Below, one piece after another: positions 1 to 5,561 of a stretch of DNA of 7,053 nt. The stretch lies in the NCBI GenBank assembly GCA_946623365.1, contig CAMORE010000103.1, positions 1-7,053 on the forward strand, in the 5' to 3' direction. The translations under genes were made by a program, and so were the position numbers. Source of the stretch: an uncultured Acinetobacter sp. Its GTDB lineage: Bacteria; Cyanobacteriota; Vampirovibrionia; Gastranaerophilales; Gastranaerophilaceae. How positions within the stretch are numbered: the first letter of the stretch is position 1; the number at the start of each line of letters is the position of its first letter. The notes under the pieces are model-generated. The model worked only from the letters and a program-made list of their open reading frames with translations, made no database searches and was not told the DNA's origin.

Positions 1-263
1 CCGCCATGTCTGTCAACGACAGCATCATAGCAAGACCAGATTCTGAAAATTCCTGTAAGACCAAGAATTGCATGGGTAATATTTTTTTCATAACTTTCTT
101 CGTTAACCACTTGTCCGATTCCGGGCCAAACAATTAGTGATAAAGCACCTGCACAAATTGAACGTCCGCTTACTCTTCCATTTACCCCATGTGTTCCTGC
201 GTAAACAGGAGTTGATAATGCTAATAAAGATAACACAAATGCTGATACCATAAATTTTTTCAT
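1..263 (-). CDS. Small secreted or membrane protein with Sec signal peptide, C-terminus outside the window
   Basis: An open frame of 87 complete codons runs from the ATG at 263 to the left edge with no stop, so the C-terminus is missing. Residues 1-22 form a classic Sec signal peptide: two lysines, a hydrophobic core and a VYA end with likely cleavage before Gly23. The mature part has a hydrophobic stretch at about 36-54 containing the turn PGIGQ, and a second at about 62-77 followed by a charged YDAVVDR segment. A PGxGQ-type turn between short hydrophobic segments recalls small TM2/DUF5683-like envelope proteins, but that is only a resemblance. Two cysteines (37 and 78) are present in the visible mature part. 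The start is supported by a strong AGGAGG site (276-271) seven bases from the ATG. The gene follows mtnA by 14 nt and is presumably its operon partner; no functional link to methionine salvage is evident. Function unknown. Confidence 0.8.
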   Translation of the reverse strand, partial: MKKFMVSAFVLSLLALSTPVYAGTHGVNGRVSGRSICAGALSLIVWPGIGQVVNEESYEKNITHAILGLTGIFRIWSCYDAVVDRHG

Positions 264-270
264 ACCATAT

Positions 271-276
271 CCTCCT
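271..276 (-). promoter_or_regulatory. Strong Shine-Dalgarno for the small secreted protein, adjoining the mtnA stop
   Basis: AGGAGG on the minus strand lies 7 nt upstream of the ATG at 263. One base separates it from the mtnA stop codon (280-278). The close packing implies translation from the mtnA mRNA, possibly with coupling, and fixes the start of the downstream gene. Confidence 0.8.
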
Positions 277-277
277 T

Positions 278-1336
278 CTATTTTTGAAAAGCTTCTGCTA
301 TAGATTTTGTATAATCAGGTCTTAATATTCCCTTTTCTGTAATTATGCCCGCAATTAATTCGTGAGGAGTTACATCAAATCCCGGATTAATTATATTAAT
401 ACCCTCAGCACAAATTCTTTTTCCGTTAATATGTGTAACTTCTTCTCTTGAACGTTCTTCTATCGGAATTTCTTTCCCTGTTTTTATTGAAGTATCAATA
501 GTTGACAACGGTGCAGCTATATAAAACGGAATATTATGATATTTGGCAGCAATTGCAACTGTATAAGTTCCGATTTTATTTGCGGTATCCCCGTTTGCTG
601 CAATTCTATCCGCTCCTACCACAACCATATCAATCATTCCTTTACTCATAAAATATGAACACATACCGTCTGTAATAAGAGTTACCGGAATTCCGTCCAT
701 CGCAAGCTCAAAAGTTGTTATTCTTGCACCCTGTTGACGCGGGCGTGTTTCATCAGCAAAAACTTGAATAGAATTATCTTTTGCATATGCAGAACGCACA
801 ACTCCTAATGCTGTTCCATATCCGACGGTTGCGAGAGCTCCTGCATTGCAGTGAGTTAATATTGTTGCACCCTTTGGAACCACTTCTGCTCCGTAATCTC
901 CAATCTTTTTATTGATTTCAATATCTTCATTTTCAAGTTTAATACCGTTTTGTTTAAGCTCTTCTATTATGCCTTTTACGTCAGAATGAGAATTCTTTAT
1001 AACTTCTATTTGTTTTTCCACAGCCCACATAAGATTTACTGCCGTAGGACGAGAAGTTTTCATATATTCTGCTTTTTCTATTACCCACTTCTTGAATTCT
1101 TCTACATTCGTCATTCCGTTATTCAAAGCTTCCTGAGCATATAATACAACACCATGAGCCCCTGCTATACCGATTGCGGGAGCACCTCTTACAATCATAT
1201 CTTTTATTGCGTGAAACATTTGCTCGCCTGTTGTTATATTAACAAACTTGTATTCATATGGTATAACGGTCTGATCTACCATTTTCGAATAATTATCCAC
1301 CCATTCGATTGTTTTAATTTTTGATTTGAATTCCAT
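278..1336 (-). CDS. mtnA: S-methyl-5-thioribose-1-phosphate isomerase
   Basis: This is the methionine-salvage enzyme that isomerises 5-methylthioribose-1-phosphate to 5-methylthioribulose-1-phosphate in the cytoplasm. At 352 residues it has the usual family length. Visible family motifs are RGAPAIG at 50-56 (substrate phosphate/ribose loop), TSRPTAVNLMW at 94-104, THCNAGALATVGYGTALGV at 161-179 with the expected catalytic Cys163, DETRPRQQGARIT at 195-207, and GADRIAANGDTANKIGTY at 241-258 with the expected catalytic Asp243. The C-terminal NPGFDVTP segment (317-324) is also typical. These separate it from its eIF2B-alpha/beta/delta-like and ribose-1,5-bisphosphate isomerase relatives, although a side activity on related sugars cannot be excluded. 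The ATG at 1336 has a GGGAG-type site four bases upstream and a sigma-70-like promoter just before it. A small secreted protein follows 14 nt downstream. No other salvage gene (kinase, nucleosidase, dehydratase) is in the window. Confidence 0.95.
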   Translation of the reverse strand: MEFKSKIKTIEWVDNYSKMVDQTVIPYEYKFVNITTGEQMFHAIKDMIVRGAPAIGIAGAHGVVLYAQEALNNGMTNVEEFKKWVIEKAEYMKTSRPTAVNLMWAVEKQIEVIKNSHSDVKGIIEELKQNGIKLENEDIEINKKIGDYGAEVVPKGATILTHCNAGALATVGYGTALGVVRSAYAKDNSIQVFADETRPRQQGARITTFELAMDGIPVTLITDGMCSYFMSKGMIDMVVVGADRIAANGDTANKIGTYTVAIAAKYHNIPFYIAAPLSTIDTSIKTGKEIPIEERSREEVTHINGKRICAEGINIINPGFDVTPHELIAGIITEKGILRPDYTKSIAEAFQK

Positions 1337-1357
1337 TTTTCTCTCCCTAATATTACA

Positions 1358-1386
1358 ATTATAACAAAATAAAATCGTTGTTTTAA
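1358..1386 (-). promoter_or_regulatory. Candidate sigma-70-type promoter of mtnA
   Basis: On the minus strand, TTAAAA (1386-1381, 4 of 6 matches to TTGACA) is followed after 17 bases by a perfect TATAAT (1363-1358). Transcription would begin near 1351, giving a leader of about 15 nt that just holds the ribosome-binding site at 1347-1341. This makes mtnA independently expressed from speB, whose stop is 75 bp upstream. AT-rich sequence raises the chance of a random match; position and spacing favour a real promoter. Confidence 0.55.
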
Positions 1387-1411
1387 TATGTAAAAATTTT
1401 TAATACTATTG

Positions 1412-2248
1412 TCACATAACCATTAATAATTCTCTGATAACTTTTGTTGCGACAGCCGTTGAAGCACCGCTTGAATCATAATCCGGCGCAAGTTCAACAA
1501 CATCGGCACCGATAATATTGAACTCAGAGAGATACTCAAACCAGCCAACCAGTTCATTAAAGGTTAAACCGCCGACCTCGGGAGTTCCTGTCCCCGGCAT
1601 GATTGAGGTATCAAGAACATCTAAATCTACTGTTATAAAAATATTTTTTTCTTTTAATTTGTCCAAATCTTCGTACTTAGATGCTCTTGTATTGTATTTG
1701 CTCATTAATTCAAATTCTTCCTTCATACCTGAGCGAATACCTATTTGTTTTAAGTTTTCATAACCGACTATTTCACCTGAATGTCTTATAACAGCTGAAT
1801 GAGAAAGTTCTTCGCCCAGATATTCTTTTCGTAAATCCGTATGGGCATCAAAATGAACAATTGCTAAATTATCATAGAATTTAGAAATAGCTTTTATTTC
1901 TGGTAATGTTACGAGATGCTCGCCGCCGATACCGAAAACCCTTTTACCGTCATTATAAATATCTCCAACATTTTTTTCTATTAAATCCAGAGAAGCTTTA
2001 GTATTCCCGAGCGGAAATTCTAAATCTCCCGCATCATGGAAATTACAATCTTCCAAATGTTTATCAAAATATGGAGAATATTCCTCTAATCCCCAGCTTG
2101 CAAGCCTTATTTGTTCAGGTGCAAACCTTGAGCCCGGACGATATGAAACCGTTCCGTCAAAAGGGAGCCCGAGCATAACAATATTTGAAGAATTGTAATC
2201 TTTATTTTCTCCCATCCAATTTCTGTCTAAAAAAGGTCCTCTAAGCAT
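1412..2248 (-). CDS. speB: Agmatinase (ureohydrolase family)
   Basis: This is a cytoplasmic dimanganese ureohydrolase that most likely hydrolyses agmatine to putrescine and urea. At 278 residues it is close to the bacterial SpeB length. All metal ligands of the arginase/agmatinase fold are visible: His111 in GIGGEH (106-111), Asp134/His136/Asp138 in HFDAHTD (132-138), and Asp208/Asp210 in TVDLDVLD (206-213). The segment after the last ligands, MPGTGTPEVGGL (217-228), is the agmatinase-type signature rather than the arginase one, and Glu252 in VVELAP is the conserved late acidic residue. The N-terminal GLPFDGTVSYRPGSRFAPEQIR block (27-48) is also typical. Related guanidino hydrolases (guanidinobutyrase, proclavaminate amidinohydrolase) share these motifs, so the exact substrate is inferred. 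The ATG at 2248 has AAGGAG five bases upstream. No arginine decarboxylase or spermidine synthase is in the window. The putrescine product links to MtnA, because spermidine synthesis generates methylthioadenosine. Confidence 0.9.
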   Translation of the reverse strand: MLRGPFLDRNWMGENKDYNSSNIVMLGLPFDGTVSYRPGSRFAPEQIRLASWGLEEYSPYFDKHLEDCNFHDAGDLEFPLGNTKASLDLIEKNVGDIYNDGKRVFGIGGEHLVTLPEIKAISKFYDNLAIVHFDAHTDLRKEYLGEELSHSAVIRHSGEIVGYENLKQIGIRSGMKEEFELMSKYNTRASKYEDLDKLKEKNIFITVDLDVLDTSIMPGTGTPEVGGLTFNELVGWFEYLSEFNIIGADVVELAPDYDSSGASTAVATKVIRELLMVM

Positions 2249-2275
2249 TTTTTCTCCTTAACTTTTAATGAGTAC

Positions 2276-2304
2276 ATCATACTATAAAACATCGATATTG
2301 TTAA
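2276..2304 (-). promoter_or_regulatory. Promoter of speB
   Basis: On the minus strand, TTAACA (2304-2299, 5 of 6 matches to the -35 consensus) is followed after exactly 17 bases by TATGAT (2281-2276, 5 of 6). Transcription would start near 2269, about 20 nt before the ATG, with AAGGAG (2259-2254) in between. This is the best-matching promoter in the window. Its -35 element lies inside the palindrome TTGTTAACAA (2298-2307), a possible operator. Confidence 0.65.
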
Positions 2305-2314
2305 CAAATGTTAA
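2298..2314. repeat. Palindrome and 10-bp-spaced direct repeat over the speB -35 box
   Basis: TTGTTAACAA at 2298-2307 is a perfect 10-bp palindrome. TGTTAA occurs at 2299-2304 and again at 2309-2314, a 10-bp phase that places both on the same DNA face. The location, on the -35 of speB and upstream of the divergent gene, is where a repressor or shared regulator would bind. The motif is AT-rich and short, so chance is a real alternative. Confidence 0.3.
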
Positions 2315-2340
2315 TAATATTCTAAAAATTTAGCAATTTT

Positions 2341-2369
2341 TTTAGACAAATATACTTTATATATATAAA
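2341..2369 (+). promoter_or_regulatory. Candidate promoter of the 789-residue gene
   Basis: TTTAGA (2341-2346, 4 of 6) is separated by 17 bases from TATAAA (2364-2369, 5 of 6). The start would fall near 2376, leaving a leader of about 17 nt, as for the other promoters here. The surrounding alternating TA tract offers several other -10 registers, so the exact element is uncertain. Confidence 0.4.
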
Positions 2370-2378
2370 TAAACACGT

Positions 2379-2382
2379 GGAG
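2379..2382 (+). promoter_or_regulatory. Ribosome-binding site of the 789-residue gene
   Basis: GGAG lies 10 nt before the ATG at 2393, somewhat farther than ideal, with three AGT triplets in the gap. An in-frame TAA at 2366-2368 and the absence of another start codon between it and 2393 make 2393 the earliest possible ATG/GTG/TTG start. This matters because it excludes a hidden N-terminal signal peptide. Confidence 0.55.
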
Positions 2383-2392
2383 TAGTAGTAAA

Positions 2393-4762
2393 ATGTCCAA
2401 AAAAGAAGATGAGAAGTCTGTCAAAAAGACAAAAGCACACGATTACGAAAATGTGACTTTTGAAGCCGGATATACAAATGAACAACCTGTTCAGAATGCA
2501 GAAGTTGTTCAAGCTTCCCAACTTGAAATCAATCCTACTAAATCGACTATAATGAGTCGTTATAGCATTGCTGATGAGATTGAAAAAGTTGAATCAGAAG
2601 AAGTTCCCGTTAGTTATACATATAAAAACGGCTATGAATTTATTAACAGGTTTTCATTAAGTTCATTAAGAAAAAGACATGAAAACGGAGAATCTATTAC
2701 AAGCATAAACAATGACATGAAAAGTTTTATAAAAGATAATTATGAAACCAATCCGGAATTAGTACAATTAGCGTTAATGCATTTATTTGGAGATTCAGAA
2801 AAGCAGCATTATGATCATGGAACCGGTAATATTTTAGGTATATCAGGATTCACCAGAAAAACACAGGGAGAGGATTCTGAACAAGTACTAGAAAAAGTAT
2901 TAAGCAATCCTGATAATACCGAAATTGAAGGATTTGTTTGCTCAACCATGCATGAGTGGGGTAAATTTATACTTGATGAACTCAAAATTCCGGCAACTTT
3001 AATTGCAGGCGGAACAGATACTTCAAATCATACAACATTACTCTGGCAAAGAGCCGACGGAAAATACGTACATACTAACTATGGAAAATCACAGGTTTTA
3101 AATGCATCTAACATGAAAGATGCAGTAAAAGAAATATACAAAAAAGGTATGGGTCTTATAAATAACGGTTATATGTACATAATTGATGGAAACGGTTCAC
3201 ATAATGAAAACATTATGGGTGAAGTTGTTGCAATCGGAGAAAATGAGCTTGATAAAAGAGATTATAACAAAGAATCTCTATTTAATAATAATGTAGCATC
3301 AAAATCCTCTATAAATGGTAAAGCAAATATATCTTCTCTAGGCTCTGTTTCAGCAGAAGCTTCAATAACTACCGCTTACAGCAATTTGGATAACACAATA
3401 AATAAAGAAAGAAATATAAAAATTGGTTATAAAACAACGAAAAATTCTTCTATTGCTGATGAAAGTGAAAGTGTAGGCGCTGAATATGAATTAAAAAAAG
3501 AAAAAATATTACCTAATGGAAAAACTTATAAAAGCACTAAATTAATTGCTAATGTAACTAATTTAACAAATAATGCTTCTGACATTTCATATAATTCAAT
3601 CCAACCGGCAGAAAGTATAAAATTTACAAATCCTGAAGATTTAGAAAAGCTACAAAATTTTTATGGTACACAATATGAAAATGATATTAGTATTGATGAT
3701 TATAAACAAAAATATGAAAAGGACTTGAGAAGACTGGATTATTTACAGAATTATTACTTACAAAATTTCACTCAAATGGAAGCACCAATATCAAAAGAAG
3801 ACTTTGTTTATGATTATTTGCAAAAATATGTAAATGAAAACCAAACTTTTGAGGATGTATTGAACGACCAAACTTTATTATTATGGGGAGAACGAGCTTG
3901 GAGTCAGTATATTATAGATCATTTATATATTGGTGCGGAAGAATTTTTAATAAATAGAATTGCTGATACAAAAGATCATATAGAAAACTACGAAAAATAT
4001 AAACAAGAATATATTGATACACGTATCCAAAAACATTATGCATTGATTCAAGATTCTAAAGAATCTTTTGTTGATTTTAAAACAACTCATTTAACAACAT
4101 TCATTCGCCAAGTATTCGGCAAAGAAAAAACTGTTTTGAATGATAAAAATATAGAATTAAAAGATGGATACCAAATTTCAGGTTTAATAGGATTTAATAA
4201 AGTATTCGGCAGTGAATCATTTGGCGGAGATGCAAGAATCTGCGCAGAAGCAGGAACAGAATTAAATATTAAAGGTAAGCACAGTCTTTTTAGTACAAAC
4301 CTTTCAGCAGGCGCAACGGCAGATTTATCTCTTAAAACAGGCTGTCTGACACCTACTGTTAGTCCCGGATTAAAGCTTAACGCAGGTGCTTCTTATAAAA
4401 CAAGAATTAATGATAACGTAACTTTTGGTACAGCTGCAAACGGTTATACCGTAATGACAGGATTAACTACAGGCACAGGCTCTCACGATTGGGGTGCAGA
4501 GGCTCAGCTCCAAACAAACATAAGACCGAATGGCTCAAATATGACAATTTTTGGTATGGCAAAAGCGGGATTTGAAAAACAACAAATTAAATCCGGAGGT
4601 TTTGAAGAATTAACAGAGAATATGACAAAACTTGGATTCTCTGTAGGCACAATTTTTAAATCAGGAAACTCTTTACAATTTAATTTTCAAAAACAAACAA
4701 ATCATTTGAATCCGACTTATAACAGAGAAACTTATTCTGTAAGTGCAAATATAAAAATTTAG
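2393..4762 (+). CDS. Unrecognised multidomain protein: transglutaminase-like domain, helical segment, barrel-like beta domain
   Basis: I do not recognise this 789-residue protein as a named family. Residues 1-70 are polar, Lys/Glu-rich and probably disordered, with no signal peptide. Residues about 80-265 look like a transglutaminase-like fold: a helical lead-in, then GFVCSTMHEW (Cys183 starting a helix), IPATLIAGGT, NHTTLLW (His213) and GKYVHTNYGK (Asn229). The spacing fits a Cys-His-Asn/Asp triad of the transglutaminase/cysteine-protease superfamily. Residues about 306-390 contain alternating, strand-like sequence. Residues about 412-575 are helical and Tyr-rich (16 Tyr between 424 and 549). 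Residues about 590-789 are a run of Gly/Ser/Thr-rich amphipathic strands resembling an outer-membrane barrel, ending in SANIKI rather than the aromatic end of classical barrel proteins. The only other cysteines, 617 and 651, lie in this last part. No membrane helix is seen. The gene is divergent from speB and precedes rsmE by 67 nt without an obvious terminator. Domain calls are by eye. Confidence 0.75.
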   Translation: MSKKEDEKSVKKTKAHDYENVTFEAGYTNEQPVQNAEVVQASQLEINPTKSTIMSRYSIADEIEKVESEEVPVSYTYKNGYEFINRFSLSSLRKRHENGESITSINNDMKSFIKDNYETNPELVQLALMHLFGDSEKQHYDHGTGNILGISGFTRKTQGEDSEQVLEKVLSNPDNTEIEGFVCSTMHEWGKFILDELKIPATLIAGGTDTSNHTTLLWQRADGKYVHTNYGKSQVLNASNMKDAVKEIYKKGMGLINNGYMYIIDGNGSHNENIMGEVVAIGENELDKRDYNKESLFNNNVASKSSINGKANISSLGSVSAEASITTAYSNLDNTINKERNIKIGYKTTKNSSIADESESVGAEYELKKEKILPNGKTYKSTKLIANVTNLTNNASDISYNSIQPAESIKFTNPEDLEKLQNFYGTQYENDISIDDYKQKYEKDLRRLDYLQNYYLQNFTQMEAPISKEDFVYDYLQKYVNENQTFEDVLNDQTLLLWGERAWSQYIIDHLYIGAEEFLINRIADTKDHIENYEKYKQEYIDTRIQKHYALIQDSKESFVDFKTTHLTTFIRQVFGKEKTVLNDKNIELKDGYQISGLIGFNKVFGSESFGGDARICAEAGTELNIKGKHSLFSTNLSAGATADLSLKTGCLTPTVSPGLKLNAGASYKTRINDNVTFGTAANGYTVMTGLTTGTGSHDWGAEAQLQTNIRPNGSNMTIFGMAKAGFEKQQIKSGGFEELTENMTKLGFSVGTIFKSGNSLQFNFQKQTNHLNPTYNRETYSVSANIKI

Positions 4763-4780
4763 CAGCTACTGTTTTATTCA

Positions 4781-4820
4781 GTTTACCATTTATGGAATTT
4801 TATGTATAATTTAGGTAAAC
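4781..4820 (+). promoter_or_regulatory. Promoter of rsmE-cca flanked by a 7-bp inverted repeat
   Basis: TTTACC (4782-4787, 4 of 6) and a perfect TATAAT (4805-4810) are 17 bases apart, with transcription expected near 4817 and the ATG at 4830. A weak AGGGA site (4821-4825) precedes the start codon. GTTTACC (4781-4787) and GGTAAAC (4814-4820) form an inverted repeat separated by 26 bases, covering the -35 box and the likely start point. This could be a regulator site or coincidence. The promoter itself is well placed; read-through from the upstream gene is also possible. Confidence 0.55.
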
Positions 4821-4829
4821 AGGGAAATT

Positions 4830-5561
4830 ATGCCGCATTTTTTTATAAAAAGTAATAACAAATATAAAAACGAAATCGTTTTAAATGATAGTGAAAATTA
4901 TCGTCATATTGCAAGAGCTTTAAGAGCAAGAACCGGCGAAAATTTATTGTTAATTGATGAAAATCAAATTCAATATGAAACGACTATTACAAAAATAACA
5001 AACAAAGAAATATTTTGTAAAATTGAAAAATCATATCCTTCAATGCGAGATTTGGAGTTTGATTTATACCTTGCCCAATCACCGCTTAGGAGTGATGCTC
5101 AATTAACAATAATGGAAAAAGCAACCGAGTTGGGCATAAGAGGGATTTATCCCTGCATAACCGATAATTGCGCGGTAAAAAAAGAAGTTGCGGAATCTAA
5201 AACAGAAAAATGGCAAAAAGTTATGTATGAAGCTTCAAAGCAATGTGAAAGAGCAAAAATCCCAACTTGTTTTGAAGTTAGTAAATTAGAAAACATTATA
5301 AATATGGATTTTGACCGCACTATTGTATTCGGCGAACGCTCAACTGAACAAAATCTTAAACAATATCTAAGCAAAAATCCTATTAAAAAAAGAGAAAAAA
5401 TCCTTGTCGTAATAGGACCCGAAGGAGGTTTTTCTCAAAAGGAATTTAATTTATTCAAAGAAAAGTCTTTGCCGATTATTTCACTCGGGAATTTGATACT
5501 AAAAGCAGATACAGCTGTTATTACAGCTTTGGGGAATATGGTATATGAATATCAAGGATGA
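4830..5561 (+). CDS. rsmE: 16S rRNA (uracil-1498-N3)-methyltransferase
   Basis: RsmE uses S-adenosylmethionine to methylate N3 of U1498 in helix 44 of 16S rRNA, in the small-subunit decoding region. The 243 residues match the family length. An N-terminal PUA-like RNA-binding part (about 1-70, opening MPHFFI and containing HIARALRARTGE) precedes a SPOUT-class knot domain. Diagnostic segments are the KATELGIRGIYPCITDNCAV block (97-116), YEASKQCERAKIP (133-145), the knot glycine loop VIGPEGGFSQKEF (194-206), and LGNLILKADTAVITAL (219-234). This last motif is usually LGxRILRxETA, so Lys and Asp replace the common Arg and Glu here; the changes are conservative and probably tolerated. The start at 4830 has only a weak ribosome-binding site but gives the expected N-terminus. 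The 3' end overlaps the next gene by 17 nt, indicating a shared transcript. Confidence 0.93.
   Translation: MPHFFIKSNNKYKNEIVLNDSENYRHIARALRARTGENLLLIDENQIQYETTITKITNKEIFCKIEKSYPSMRDLEFDLYLAQSPLRSDAQLTIMEKATELGIRGIYPCITDNCAVKKEVAESKTEKWQKVMYEASKQCERAKIPTCFEVSKLENIINMDFDRTIVFGERSTEQNLKQYLSKNPIKKREKILVVIGPEGGFSQKEFNLFKEKSLPIISLGNLILKADTAVITALGNMVYEYQG

Noticed and set aside
950..1144. Plus-strand open frame of 64 codons
   Set aside because: It lies wholly antisense inside mtnA, has a Phe/Tyr/His-rich composition typical of reverse-complemented coding sequence, and has no ribosome-binding site.
1390..1402. AT-only palindrome between speB and mtnA as a terminator
   Set aside because: A stem of only A-T pairs with no GC core would be too weak for intrinsic termination.
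1337..1411. SAM or other riboswitch upstream of mtnA
   Set aside because: The gap is 75 bp and AT-rich, the predicted leader is about 15 nt, and no structured GC-containing stems are present.
1518..1763. Plus-strand open frame of 81 codons
   Set aside because: It is antisense to the metal-ligand region of speB, with no homology-like features or promoter.
2351..2392. Alternating TA tract and three AGT triplets as a phase-variation repeat
   Set aside because: The tracts are too short to be convincing slippage sites; the TA run is explained by a -10 region.
5147..5374. Minus-strand open frame of 75 codons
   Set aside because: It is antisense to rsmE; a shadow of a well-supported gene.
5558..5560. 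ATG overlapping the rsmE stop as an alternative start for cca
   Set aside because: It is not in the cca reading frame; translation from it would not give the nucleotidyltransferase.
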